A stretch of DNA of 64,000 bases from Portunus trituberculatus (GCF_017591435.1 NC_059268.1:10584184-10648183); one strand, 5' to 3'. Numbered from the stretch's first letter, positions 16,901 through 58,978 are shown. Translations and numbers: made by a program. The notes: generated by a model not told the origin, from the sequence alone.

Positions 16901-17400
16901 AGGCTTCTTAAGGAATCTTCATAGTTGCAACATATAGCCTTTAGTATATCATTTTGTTTCTTTATCTCCTGCATCTCCTCCTTCATTTCTTCATTTATTT
17001 CTTTTATCTTCTCATATTCCTCTAATCTCACTTTTAGTTCAATGTTTTCTTTTATCAATTTGTCTTGTTTTTTCCATTATACTTAACATCACCTCCTTCA
17101 TGTATCTTATCTCCCTTTCCATGTTTATCAGCCTCCTCATATTATATCTTTGCTCTCTAAATCCAGAAAAATCCTTGTCCATATTGTCAATTATCATCAC
17201 TCATTCTCTTCAGGCCAATTGGTGTTTCGATAAACCTTTTTTTCAAAACATGGCGTTTGTTTTAGTCCCGTATATTTGGAAGCACCACCTAGCTCCGCCT
17301 CTCTCCATTTTTCTGTTCTATACAGTAACCAAATCTTATTTATTTTGGAGACTGGAGAACCCTATAGCCCCCTACCCACCTGTACATACGTCTAGGTAAG
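13954..17400 (-). mobile_element. APE-type LINE of the (AC)n-associated family (copy F), interrupted
   Basis: Read on the minus strand from about 17400, it starts with a 5' region and a coiled-coil ORF1-like segment (ELKVRLEEYEKIKEINEE, about 17040-16980). The endonuclease follows (TDIDGLLYSVLEVRDYL about 16210; FNC...WREME about 15830; MGRSDHVTLELEM about 15190). The RT comes last (VPLEWKRANII about 14370; STEPLNYR about 14310; DTVYLDI about 14110). The 3' end is missing, cut at the neighbouring Tigger-like element. Frames shift repeatedly, and a 416-bp insert sits in the endonuclease. This is the longest copy of the family here, but it is dead. Confidence 0.82.
15209..15624. mobile_element. 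416-bp insertion in the LINE endonuclease
   Basis: An exact 6-bp direct repeat TATTGT (15203-15208 and 15625-15630) brackets it. Removing the insert and one repeat joins the endonuclease text FTKKPEP to PMGRSDH. Its right end holds an internal duplication with CTCGTAACACTA twice. Ends reading TGTT...AACA would also fit a solo LTR. The family is not identified. Confidence 0.65.
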
Positions 17401-17524
17401 GCCCCAACACCTGCTGAAGTTTTTACAAATCTTTTAGGGAAACTGCAGTTCCAGTGGGCTTTTTTTTTCTAATATTTTGTTGCCTCTGGCAGTTCTCCCT
17501 CTTGCATATATAGAAAAAAAAAAA
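17400..17524 (+). mobile_element. 3' tail fragment of the poly(A)-tailed LINE family
   Basis: CAGTGGGCTTTTTTTT, TTTGTTGCC and a terminal poly(A) resemble the 3' end of the LINE at 46690-48860 (AGCGGGATTTTTTTTTT, TTTGTTTTCCC, poly(A)). Only the tail remains. Confidence 0.5.
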
Positions 17525-17559
17525 ATTACCATTGCTTTCTATTGGAAAATTATGTTTGA

Positions 17560-17735
17560 ACAACACGACTTTCAATAATGCAACATTGCCAGGAACATGA
17601 CCCTCACATTATTCAAGATATGACTGAACTTAATTGTTGCTAGTGAACAGAGGTTCACATGTATGCCTCACCACACACAACTTGAATTTTGCCTTCTCAG
17701 TTGTAAAATAAACATGCTAACCACTATACTATGCA
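17560..17735 (-). mobile_element. Strongly decayed tRNA-derived SINE
   Basis: On the minus strand GCATAGTATAGTGGTTAGCA matches the A-box region of the Val-type SINE. The anticodon-arm and B-box positions can be aligned but are mutated. Confidence 0.5.
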
Positions 17736-17845
17736 ATTACTTTACAAGATGGTTCACTTTTCCGTGAAATCTTGCATGCACACAAAATAAAAAAAAATGT
17801 GTGCATGCTTCAACAACAAAAAAACAACAAAAAAGGGAATGTTAC

Positions 17846-17934
17846 CGCAAACTGGTCACCTCCATTTTCTTCGAGTGCTTTCTTGAATTTATCAAGGTGT
17901 TTGTTGCCTTCAGCAAGGGAAATAATGAACTCAG
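17846..17934 (-). pseudogene. DHX8: Isolated DHX8/PRP22-like exon (N-terminal region)
   Basis: An 89-bp open exon with acceptor TCTATTTTCAG and donor GTAACA encodes AEFIISLAEGNKHLDKFKKA and then a short LEENGG block. This matches the N-terminal helical segment of DHX8 (family consensus near residues 50-80, LAEFVISLAEKN). It lies 5.6 kb upstream, in the sense of the gene, of the other DHX8-like exon. About 900 intervening residues are absent, and the gap is filled by a LINE, a Tigger-like element and a hAT MITE. Confidence 0.68.
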
Positions 17935-18300
17935 CTGAAAATAGAATAAAACAGTGTTGTACAATGAAACTTCAAAGTGATTATGGCTTTTCTAGTATGT
18001 ATCTACTTTTTCTCTTATCACAATTTATTTTATACTTATATTCTATATTTGTGGGGACTTGGCTCTAAATTTTTTTTTGCATGATTCAATAAATGAATCT
18101 ATAATTTATTATTCTTTTTAACTTCCTTACCCAATAGTCACAAGATGTTGTACAGAGACAGAAGACTTGTAACGGTAACTGCAATAAGTGGCATTAACAT
18201 AATGTTATAAATGGAATAAAATGGTGAAATTCAATCCTTTTACAAGATATTGTTCAACTAAGTGAATGTAGCACTGAAGAACAACAGAGCTGTTTGGGAG

Positions 18301-18420
18301 TCAAAAGAGCTGACTCTTTTGAGTGATTGGAACCAAATGAACCAGCTCTATAAAAGAGCTAAAAATCCCATCAATAGTGTGAATCACATTGTGGCTGCCT
18401 GTTGGGCAGGCAGCCACAAT
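18301..18420. other. Three consecutive perfect hairpins
   Basis: Stem 1 is TCAAAAGAG/CTCTTTTGA with loop CTGA (18301-18322). Stem 2 is AGCTCT/AGAGCT with loop ATAAA (18344-18360). Stem 3 is a 14-bp perfect stem ATTGTGGCTGCCTG with loop TTGGG (18388-18420). They lie immediately before the LINE ORF1 start. Confidence 0.8.
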
Positions 18421-18421
18421 G

Positions 18422-19702
18422 ATCGGACGTGTCTCTCCTCCGTCTTCTCTGGTGCGCCCCTTAGCTTCCTCATGGCTCATGGACGTGGCAGAGGTCGTGG
18501 TGGTGGTTCTCAGCCACCGCCTTCCACTGTTGTAAACCCAATTACTGGTGCTGTAGGTCGGGGTGGTGCTTCTGGTGGCGCAGTTGGTGTTAATAACCAA
18601 TTGTGTGATAGCGGTTCTACCTCGTCAACTAAGCCCCAAACCACTGCGCTCCCTAGCGGTTCCTCAGGTGATGTTGTGTGCTGTTCTACCTGTCAGAGTT
18701 CACTTGATGATTCTTGTATTGGCTGTGATAGGAATTGTAACAACTGGTTTTGTTCTACCTCCATGTGTCTCGGTATTCCTGAGCCTCTTGTAGCCAGTAT
18801 CAAAAGTATGGCGGTGATTCTATTGCTTATATTTGTACTGACTCGTTCATCCAGTCATAGTAACGGTGCTGGTGGCCAAGACAACACGGCCTTTAGTCAA
18901 CTACTACAAACAGTTAAGAAACTATGTGAAACAGTTCACTTTCCTCCCAAGTATCATCCATGCAACAACACACTTGTACATCCTACTCTACACAATCAAC
19001 AGAACAAACAAACAGACAGATAATAAGAGAGGAGATCAGAGAAATGAGGGAGAGAGAAAAAAGAGTAACATCAATTATTGTTAGAGGCATAGATGCCACC
19101 AGTGATGATGACTTTGGGGCAGCCTTTGACCCCATAGTTAACCACCTTATTGGCAGATCACTAACCTCATCAAGTGTTGACTGTATAAACAGAGAGAAGA
19201 AACTATTCCGTATTAAGATTGACGACAATACAGCACAAAGGACTCTATTACAGAATGCTAAAGACCACAAAAACTCAAGATACAGTCATGTTTACATAAA
19301 CAGAGACTTGACATACGTGCAATGCAAAGAATTAGCAGAATGAAGAGCTCAAGCAGCCTCAGCCAACACCACCACAGCTGCTAATTTCAACTAGTGTTTC
19401 CCAGTCCAGCTTCAAGTCCAGTTCATGTCTGCTATAAGTCACTAATTATTTGTTTATGTAATGTTAACAATCTTCCAAACAAACTTAATTACATAACTAA
19501 CATGCTGACTAACCACAATGTAGACATATTTGCTATTACAGAGACCTGGTTACTTCCTTCAATTATAAATGCCACACTCTCTGTTCAAGGCTACAACATA
19601 GTTCGCACAGACACTACAGGTACAATACATAAACATGGTTTAGCATTCTATGTAAGGAACACACTTGAGTTTGTCTCCATACCAGTTGTCTGTTCAAATG
19701 TA
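18422..19702 (+). mobile_element. CR1-type LINE, 5' half (ORF1 and start of the endonuclease)
   Basis: ORF1 begins at ATG 18472 with a Gly/Arg-rich start. It then has a PHD-like zinc finger with paired cysteines (CCSTCQ...CIGCDRNCNNWFC), the ORF1 finger type found in CR1 elements. A frameshift near 19000 leads to a second ORF1 segment, REKRVTSIIVRGIDATSDDD to 19343. From about 19450, NVNNLPNKLNYI and ITETWLLP form the start of the APE endonuclease. The LINE is broken at 19702 by a DNA transposon. Confidence 0.75.
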
Positions 19703-20967
19703 GGGTGAGTTGAGGACGGATCGTACAATTTTTTTAAAATAATCATAAAAAAAAAACTTTAGTGAATTACGTAAAGTTGAAGTTATTAATATAAAATATA
19801 GTCATTTGGCTATGTTGTGTGTATGGCACAGTTTTGGCATCACAATATTAATGGGTGAAAATAAGACAAGAAAAACAAAAAACTAAAAGTGTACAGATCG
19901 TCCACAGGTGTGGGCAATCTGTACAGGCATGTAGGTCCCTCAGAAATTTTTTTATATATATAAACAATTAAATATATTACCAGTTTGCCCTCCCATTCCC
20001 TTGCATGGGCGCTAATGATGATTTCAAAGTGATTGGCAACATAGATATGTACCTAAAAAACACTGCATGTTGAAACGCAAAGTGAAAGGTTATTCATCAA
20101 ACTATATTGTACAAAAAAGTACAAAAATATTGAGTATCAAATTGTTTGAATCACAGCAGGTCATCCTACACATCACACTGCTTAAACATTATAAAAAATA
20201 AATCATCATTCTAATCCTTATAGGATGACAAAGTAATAAATGTTGATATTCAATAAATGGAAGATTTTTTTTTTCAATCACTGAGGATCATCAAAATAAA
20301 ATTAAACAATCTTTCATTCCACTGACATGTTTTTCTGCAGTACAAAAGTACCATATAGGGCTGGTCTACCTACAAAGCCATGAAGGCAGGCCTACTTAAC
20401 ATTGTAGGATGCCAAAGTGCTGGAATCTGATGAATCGCTTCAATCTAGGGGTGGGTGCTGGCAATGGAGTAAACAAAATCCCCTTCACTTGTTTAAGCTC
20501 AATATCTCCTTCATCTTCAATGTTAGGGAAGATAAAAGAGTCACTCAGTTTACGTGAGGATGTTTCGTACATTTAAAATCCAAGCTGTACGATAAGTCCA
20601 CAACATGCCATTATAATGTGAACGAACACCACGCCATTCCTTACGGGACCACTTCCATTTAATCTTTGTCATATCATCACATACAGGCACATCTTGGTAT
20701 CGAATACCTTACCATCGCACTCCTGGGATATTCATGAGCACTATAAGCCATAAATTAGTGGTAAAATATTACATCAGACATGCACAAAACAAGAAAACGA
20801 ACCTGGTCATGACAGCGTGCGGCGTGGAGCATCAATGGCGGGTGTCAGCTGTGCGCCTCTGTTTTCTTTCTCAGCTGATTAGTCACTAACATCGCTATTT
20901 TCATAAATAAGCTCACAGGAGCGTTTGTACGTTACGTCCTCATGTACGATCTCTCCCTAACTCACCC
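19703..20967. mobile_element. TA-target DNA transposon (Tc1/mariner-type), 1265 bp, no transposase seen
   Basis: Inverted termini GGGTGAGTT...GATCGTAC on the left and the complement GTACGATC...AACTCACCC on the right are flanked by TA on both sides (19701-19702, 20968-20969). It interrupts the LINE endonuclease. The interior is AT-rich, and I find no transposase. Confidence 0.78.
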
Positions 20968-20969
20968 TA

Positions 20970-21440
20970 CATGTATCTGCACCCATATACTGCTCCTATG
21001 GTGTCACAAATTAATACCACCATTAGTTATTCTTTTAAAGTTTATTGAACACCATTAATTATTCTTTTACAGTTTAGTGTAGTTTTCTTTTAGCAATTTC
21101 AAATTTACCAGTCTAATTGGGTTAATTTTAGTAAGTTTAGGTTTAGTAGGGTTTATAGTTTGGTCAAATTCGGTTTAGTTAAATGACAAATTAGTTGTAT
21201 TAGTATCATTTTACTCTTTAACTAGTCTCAACATGGCTCTTCTTATTCCTTATAAAGCTTCTCATTTTGAGTTATCTGAACCCCATATATACCCATCAAA
21301 TTTTTTTTATAACACTGACGACAATTCTTGAATATTTACTAATTTGGGGGTGAATGAGCTCATGCACTGCCATGCCAACACTGCAAGTGACACACTTGCA
21401 AGTGTGAGGGACTGGCGAGTGGCGACCACTGAGGCACTGA
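20970..21440. other. AT-rich stretch after the split LINE
   Basis: It may contain a few codons of the continuing LINE just after 20970, but it soon loses recognisable coding. A small inverted motif ACACTTGCAAGTGT lies near 21390. Confidence 0.4.
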
Positions 21441-21442
21441 TT

Positions 21443-21690
21443 AGGTGTATATATTTACCTAGTTATATTGTACAAAGTTTGAGCAGGACTCAAAGTGTCC
21501 TGTCTCCATATCTCCATTTGTCCATTTTTTCTTTAAAGTTATGCACATTATGTGCTGTAACAACTTCATCACTCAGTGCATTCCACTTTTCCACCATTCT
21601 ATGTAGAAAACTACATTTTCCAATATCCTTCACACACTGCCTCTTCCTAATCTTTCCATGCCCTCTTGTGTTCATTTGTATGTGCATATG
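21443..21690 (-). mobile_element. 3' end fragment of the (AC)n-associated LINE (copy G)
   Basis: Minus-strand text CVKDIGKCSFLHRMVEKWNA, SDEVVTAHNVHNFKEK and DKWRYGDRTL is the C-terminal end of the RT ORF. It is followed by the family tail AACTAGGTAAATA at the low-coordinate end. Confidence 0.78.
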
Positions 21691-21699
21691 TCACATCTG

Positions 21700-22740
21700 T
21701 TGCACAAGCACAAAATTAATCAAGTGATTGTTCCTTTGTTTGAGCATGCAGCCACTGACAGAAAATAAATGAATAAATAAAAAAAAAAAAAACTAACCAA
21801 TCAGAGGTGGAAAGAAGCGAATCAATTCTTTTTTTTTTTTTTTTTTTTTCGTATAGAAGATGTCTGTCAACAGTAGGTGTCACCTTAATACTTCCATTGG
21901 ACTGATAAATCTTTTAAAAATAACCGATTAAAAGTACAACTTTATATTAATTTCTTAGCTTTGCCAGATTGGTAAGGATAGTTTCCACACATGACAGTCC
22001 ACATTTTGGACTGTTACTTCTGTGATATTTTATGAAGATGAAGTTATTTTCTTCTAGTACATTTTGGTCTGTTTTGTATTGTATACTTTCTTTTCCTTTT
22101 TCATTTGAAAACAGTGCTTTCTGAGGGGATGGAAGATTGGGATTGAGGGGCAGATATAATTCAAAATTAATCATTTGCAACCAAAACAATGGGCAGATTC
22201 ATTCAAAACAAGTCGAAAACTACCAGAAAAAAAATTCATCCAGAATTAAGAGAATGATGAAATGTAAAATATTTACTGCAATATCAAGATAAAAAGCATG
22301 GCACCCATCACAAAAAAAGGGAGTGGGGGTGGGGCAGTAGTGTAGTTCTCTATTTATTTTTTGAGGTAAGAGGCAGTATTTCTCCCTATTTACCTCTAGG
22401 TTTTATTTTATCTAAAAAAAAAAAGGGGGGGGGGAGTGAAATAAAGCCATAGCAATTTCTCTTCATATTCATCTCTGGTCCCTTATTGGAGGGAAGGGGA
22501 AGGGGAGTGGAGCAAATGAAAAATATAGTGATAACTGATTTAAAAGCACATCAAGCTTGTGGTTAATCTGTAAATCTAGGCTTTGTATCCTATGTGCACT
22601 AACTACATTTACATATTTAGATAATGTTCTCACTATACTATGTATTGTTTTAATGCATGAAAGTGCAATGTTCACCCAGAATGGTGAAATGTGAAATTAC
22701 TCACAAAATCTAAGTGCAACTACAAGCTAGTTTTTGCCAG
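21700..22740. other. Low-complexity intergenic stretch
   Basis: It holds poly(A) (about 21779-21792), poly(T) (about 21830-21849) and an A-run joined to a G-run near 22420-22435. An unrecognised minus-strand open stretch lies at 21947-22189. No gene can be supported. Confidence 0.4.
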
Positions 22741-22749
22741 ACTGAGCCT

Positions 22750-24721
22750 TTGAACATCTTTGTATGACATATGCATGTGCGAAACGACTTAACTTGCTCT
22801 CGTGCCCACGCTGTTGAATCTTCCGAGTTTTCCATCATCTGGCTTCGACTTAAAAGTAACTCTCAAACTAAATTCATCTGTGGTGTTTATCTCTCCCCTA
22901 ACTCTTCTGACTATAGTAAATTCTTCAACTACTTAACTTCCAAAGTGGAGCACATTCTGTCCCTCTACCCTTTCATTAAGATTTGCATTCTTGGAGATTT
23001 CAATGTTCACCACCAGCTTTGGCTTTCCTCTCTCTTCACTGACCATCCTGGTGAACTAGCCTTCAACTTTGCTATCCTTCATGACCTAGAGCAACTGGTG
23101 CAACATCCTATTCATATTCCTGACCGTCTTGGAGACATGCCCAACATTCTTGATGTCTTCCTCACCTCTAATCCTTCTGCTTATGCTGTCAGTCTTTCAT
23201 CTCTGTTGGGCTCCTCCGATCACAATCTCATCTCTGTATCTTGTCCTATTTCTCCAATCCCTCCACAGGATTCCCCAAAGTGAAGGTGCCTCTGGTGTTT
23301 TGCCTCTGCCATTTGGAGGGACCTGAGGAGATATTATGCTGATTTTCCTGGAATGATTACTGCTTCCGTGTCAGAGACCCATCTCTTTGTGCTGAACGCA
23401 TAACAGAGGTGATAGTGTCTGGCATGGAGGCACATTCCTCATTCTTTTCTCAACCTAAACCTTCTAAACCTTGGTTTAACTCAGCCTGTTCTCGTGCTAT
23501 ACATGATAGAGAGGTTGCCCACAAAAGGTACTTGAGCCTTCCATCTCCTGAATCTCATGCACTTTATATCTCTGCCTGGAATCATGCCAAGTCTGTTCTT
23601 CAACTTGCCAAACACTCCTTCATAAATAGAAAATGTCAAAATCTTTCAAACTCAAACTCTGCTCGAGACTTCTGGCATATAGCCAAAACATCTCAAATAA
23701 CTTCACTTCTTCATCTTTCCCTCCTTTATTTTATCCTGATGGCACCGCTACCATCTCATCTGTCTCTAAAGCTGAACTCTTCTCTCAAACCTTTGCTCAC
23801 AACTCCACCTTGGATGATTCTGGGCTTGTCCCTTCCTCTCTTCCTCCCTCTGACTATTTCATGTCTACAATTAAAATTCTTCGTAACGATGTTTTCCATG
23901 CCCTCGCTGGCCTAAACCCTCGGAACGCTTATGGTCCTGATGGGGTACCTCCTATTGTTCTCAAAAACTGTGCTTCTGTGCTTGCACCTTGTCTGCCCAA
24001 ACTCTTCCAACTTTGTCTATCTATTTCTACCCTTCCTACATTCAGCCTATTCCTAAAACGGTTGACCGTTCTAACCCTTCAAACTACCATCCTATAGCTT
24101 TAATCTCTTGCTTGTCTAAAGTTTTTTAATCTATCCTGAATAGGAAGATTCTCAAACATATGTCACTTCACAATCTTCTGTCTGATCGTCAGAATGGCTT
24201 CCGTCAAGGTCGCTCTACTGGTGATCTGGCTTTCCTTACTGAGTCTTGGTCATCCTCTTTTAGAGATTTCAGTGAAACTTTTGCTGTTGCGTTAGACATA
24301 TCAAAAGCTTTTGATAGAGTCTGGCATAAGGCTTTGATTTCAAAACTGCCCTCCTACAGCTTCTATCCTTCTTTCTGCAACTTTATCTCAAGTTTCCTTT
24401 CTGACCATTCTATTGCTGCTGTGGTAGACGGCCACTGTTCTTCTCCTAAATCTAGTAATAGTGGAGTTCCTCAGGGTTCCCTCCTGTCACCCACTCTCTT
24501 TCTATTATTCATTAATAACCTTCTTAACCAAACTTCTTGCCCTATCCACTCCTATGCTGATGATACCACCTCACATCTTTCCACATCCTTTCAGAGATGA
24601 CCAACCCTTCAGGAAGTCAACAGATCACACAGGGACGCCACAGAACACCTGACTTCCGATCTTTCTAAGATTTACGATTGGGGCAGATAAAATCTTGTAG
24701 TTTTCAATGCCTCAAAAACCC
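22750..24721 (+). mobile_element. Poly(A)-family LINE (Jockey/I-like), copy I1, 3' truncated
   Basis: Endonuclease: CILGDFNVHHQLWL (about 22990) and LGSSDHNLISV (about 23210). Linker: KPWFNSACSRAIHDREVAHK (about 23470). RT: AYGPDGVPPIVLKN (about 23930), NGFRQGRSTGDL (about 24190), ALDISKAFDRVWHKAL (about 24290), SGVPQGSLLSP (about 24460) and the catalytic SYADDTT (about 24550). Frameshifts lie near 23280, 23900 and 24050 and a stop near 24127. It ends abruptly at FNASKTQ, where Tigger sequence begins (24722). Confidence 0.85.
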
Positions 24722-26888
<2,167 letters not shown>

Positions 26889-27001
26889 CTCGGCCCGACA
26901 AGTCCAGAATCCAGCCACTGCTTCTACCGGCCCCAGCCCAACCCCTCTCTGTCCTGGACTACACACCTCCGCGGTCTGGGTCCTCTGTAGAGGCAGTCCT
27001 G

Positions 27002-27187
27002 TTGTTGGATTCTAATGACATGGATGAGGAGGAGTGGGCACCCAGGGCTCCTTGGATACTTGACCAGTTAGAGGCTGATCTCGCCACGATTGCTATGGCC
27101 GAAGAGCTCATTCAGATAAATAATATATGGCTCTCCCAGGTTGGCAATGTGGGGAGATATAAAATTCACACTGATTCAACTGCATGA
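27002..27187 (+). CDS. Unrecognised 61-codon open frame
   Basis: The frame encodes an acidic start (DMDEEEWAP) and a short helical stretch (LDQLEADLATIAMAEEL). Composition differs from the AT-rich neighbourhood (26890-27120 is GC-richer). It could be a relic of a retroelement gag-like ORF or of a host exon. I see no domain and no splice context that would decide. Confidence 0.2.
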   Translation: MLDSNDMDEEEWAPRAPWILDQLEADLATIAMAEELIQINNIWLSQVGNVGRYKIHTDSTA

Positions 27188-27239
27188 GATTGTGTGAGAT
27201 AGTGTTAACCAAACAAAAATAACAAAGAAAGACATTAGG

Positions 27240-27325
27240 ATAAGCATAAACTTGAAAATGGAAAGGCTGCAGGTCCATATAGATTAAAACCAAAATTCTT
27301 TAAAGCCCTGGGGAGAAGCAAAACT
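27240..27325 (+). mobile_element. Possible LINE RT relic
   Basis: The codons read like NGKAAGPYRLKPKFFKALG, which resembles the KAxGPDG...FK block before RT palm motifs. It is very short and decayed. Confidence 0.35.
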
Positions 27326-27329
27326 TTAT

Positions 27330-28545
27330 AAGAAACTTACAATGTTTTAGCAAGATAATGGAAGGCAAAATTTCAACAAATTGTAATAGTAATACTGCTG
27401 AAAACTGAGGTTAAATCTCACCACCAGTGCATATAAAGTATGATGTTTTTTTTCAAGCAATTGGCCAAGGTAGAGTTGAGAAACTGGTGATTGAAAATTA
27501 CCAATGTCAAAACTAGTCTGGCTGGAGGAATGTCTACAAAGAATATGCCCATCCTTTAGAAATTAAAAATGTTACTTTTCATTTTTCTAATTCATGCATT
27601 TTCTATAAAGTGTATTCAAGCATTTCATTCACCGCTTCATATTTTGAGCTTTCTGTTTCTGCTCTCTATTCTACCAAATTCTTCATTGGCCTCTGTCAAG
27701 CTCTAAAATGTTACCAAGGTGCTAAGAAGTAATAATAAAAAAAAAGAAATTTATTTCCATCAGTATATAAAACTAAGTCTGGGTTTCAATACTTTTCCTA
27801 AGGAAGTACAGTACAACTAAACATTTACATCCTACATAGATATCTAGTATGAAAATTAAATTATATCTTACAATAATGAATAATTCTATTCTATTCAAGC
27901 TCATTGTTTTTGGACTGCATGACATGAGTTTCTATAATATAACTACACATAGCCTTATGGGACTTTTGATTAATCCAAGTTGTACATAGATATGCAATAA
28001 GAATAAAATAGTAAAACATTTCTATCCACAATTCTGTGCAGGAACACTCAAATATCTGAATGGCAATCTCTTAGCCTGACATGAAGTGTATGAGGCTGGT
28101 CTTGCATATGAGTAAAGGCAGTGAAGTGTTCAGATCATTAACTTTGTTGCATTAGATTAATATCAAGATCAGTGATTAAACATAATAAGGTAGTATATAG
28201 AAATGGGCTGCCCCTAAGGCACATTCTTAACATGAAAATCATATGCTATGAATGACTAGAAAATTTTAAGAATATCTAATATGATATATTAATTGCTATC
28301 CAATCATTATCTCCAAGTATTATAAACATGAAACTACAGGCAATATGAAATCTAAATTTGCACTATTATGGAAAATACGGACGAGATGGCAGCTACAGGC
28401 ATTAACATTACATATTTACTACTGAGATCATTTTCCTGCACCAAATCAGTAACCCAGAATAACCAATGTTACCAACACCCCTAAGCACAAATATTCAAGG
28501 ATATCTGTAAAATAAGAACTAAAACTTATGTATTCTGATACGCAC

Positions 28546-28548
<3 letters not shown>
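27330..28548. other. AT-rich stretch, nothing recognised
   Basis: No coding similarity or clear repeat structure is seen. Confidence 0.4.

Positions 28549-28629
<81 letters not shown>
28549..28629. repeat. (AG)n microsatellite
   Basis: An 81-bp perfect AG run. Confidence 0.96.
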
Positions 28630-28632
<3 letters not shown>

Positions 28633-29125
28633 TATATTACATGATAATATGTGTGAATGCATCAGTTTTTTGTCTTCTGCTGATTATTTGGGAGACAACT
28701 AGATGTACAGAAAAGAAAGAAAGAAAGAAAGGAGAAAAAAAGTCTTTCACACAATGCATCTCTTCACAATACTGTTTGTTAAATTTTTGCATATTTGGCA
28801 TATTTGTGTTTGGAAGATGTGTGGAAGATATTTGGTGATAAGGTTTGAGCTACAGGATAAACAACTTCTTATAAAAATAACAATTAAAGTGTAACATAGG
28901 GGAAAATGTAAATCATTATCAACATATGACTTGTACTTACATACCACATTGAGAATCTTGTAAATACTTCTACCCTCATTGTATAAACAAAGATGCAGTT
29001 GTCTTTCATGATGTGTACAGTATGGTGGCAGTATTATTCCAAAAAGATTACAAATCAAACAACCAAACCATCCCTAAGTAGTGATGAATAAATAAATAAA
29101 AGCTTGATTCTTTATGCACATATAA
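28630..29125. other. SSX2IP: Presumed 3' UTR/downstream flank of the SSX2IP-like gene
   Basis: AT-rich. No canonical minus-strand AATAAA is seen near the stop codon, so the transcript end is unknown. Confidence 0.4.
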
Positions 29126-57046
<27,921 letters not shown>

Positions 57047-57294
57047 CTGTAGGCATACCAGCACATCAACCAAGGAACACTAAGTAAGGTAAGCTGCTCA
57101 CAACACAAACAAATATAGGAGCAACATATTTTACAAACCTAGAAATACCAAATAAAAAAAAACATCAATCAAACAACAAAACCTCATACTTTGCCTCATT
57201 CCTGAAGAGCAACACAATCACCACAACACCAAGGCAGGCTGCAGGCAAGCGTGTGGCGGCCGCTCAGCTGTGAACAGACGATCCTTTTGTTTAC

Positions 57295-57385
57295 CTCGCG
57301 CCGCCCCGTCCTCTTCTTGTGGCTTCTTGTGGCAGGCGAGTCTTGCTTGTTGCGTCCACTGGCAAGACACAGGGCGGGGCCCTTT
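57295..57385 (-). promoter_or_regulatory. SSX2IP: Probable non-coding first exon and GC-rich promoter of the SSX2IP-like gene
   Basis: On the minus strand a GC-rich block with GGCCCCGCCC leads to GGCGCGAG|GTAAAC, a plausible donor at 57294. It contains no ATG before the donor. The limits are inferred. Confidence 0.45.
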
Positions 57386-57510
57386 ATTTAGTAAAAGAAA
57401 GAAACAATCTCCTGTGAGATAAAACTACAATTCTAATCAACATTTAGTTTACAAGAGAGAGAGAGAGAGAGTAATAATACCTAGCCACCTGTAATAACAG
57501 AAATTACTTG

Positions 57511-57534
57511 ATTGATTGATTGATTGATACATTT
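57511..57534 (-). repeat. (ATCA)n-type retroelement tail
   Basis: On the minus strand AATAAATGTATCAATCAATC is identical to the tail motif at about 43222-43243 (+). Probably the 3' terminus of an otherwise lost element. Confidence 0.5.
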
Positions 57535-57548
57535 ATTGTTTAAAGAAA

Positions 57549-58220
<672 letters not shown>

Positions 58221-58519
58221 CTGAAACTTTTTAGCACAAATATAAATGGTGCTCCGCTTTGCACTTTAATTTGAGGTATTGAAGTAATAAGGACAACAGG
58301 CAACTCTAAGCGCCAATTAGGCATCCGTTGCTACACCAGCCATAACACTGTATTCATATGGTATACTATGATAACTTTAAACGAAATGAAAAAATTGAAG
58401 TTAAGAAATGTTTTTTTTTTTTCACATAGAGTTGGTCTAGAGTATTTAAGTCCTTGATTCAATGTTCACAATCACAAATTAATTGACAGTTATATCTTTG
58501 AAGGTCTCCTAGCTGGCAG

Positions 58520-58822
58520 ATGCCTCGGCTGCAACTACTAAACCCGATGCCACGGACACTGGCAGTGGCCAGAAATAGTAGTGGACGGGAGTTTGACGAG
58601 TTACTCGATGTGAATTCCTTAGCTGAGATTTATAATTCAATTAACACTGTCCTACCATCCCATGAAATACTATCAGATGAAAACTTCGTTTACAAGTCTA
58701 AAGGGATTTGTTATCTGATAGTGAATGAGATATCCAATCACGAAGAGGCGACGGGCGTTAGTGGCTTGTGTATCGTGGGTGTCGGCAGTGACGCCAACCA
58801 CCCCGAGAGACTCAGACACTGA
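58520..58822 (+). CDS. Unrecognised 100-codon open frame
   Basis: ATG-to-stop frame with an unremarkable globular composition (EFDELLDVNSLAEIYNSINT, then EISNHEEATG). No domain, signal peptide or repeat is recognised. It lies about 270 bp before the galactosyltransferase start and could be its 5' UTR, an upstream ORF or a short separate gene. Confidence 0.3.
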   Translation: MPRLQLLNPMPRTLAVARNSSGREFDELLDVNSLAEIYNSINTVLPSHEILSDENFVYKSKGICYLIVNEISNHEEATGVSGLCIVGVGSDANHPERLRH

Positions 58823-58978
58823 TGTTAGACTGACATTCGAGTGAAATCGTTCCTTCTGAAAAAAAATGAAGACGAAGAAACAGTAACATTGTAGTATGGA
58901 TCTAATAAATGTGGAGCAAGAAACGAAGTGTCAGGATCAGCAGGGATTGAATACTTTGGATATTAGTTGTTTCGCTTC

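Noticed and set aside
18262..19023. A 253-residue open frame that looks like a Gly-rich zinc-finger gene
   Set aside because: The cysteine pattern is the CR1-type ORF1 PHD finger, and the next frames give LINE ORF1 and endonuclease. It is part of a retroelement.
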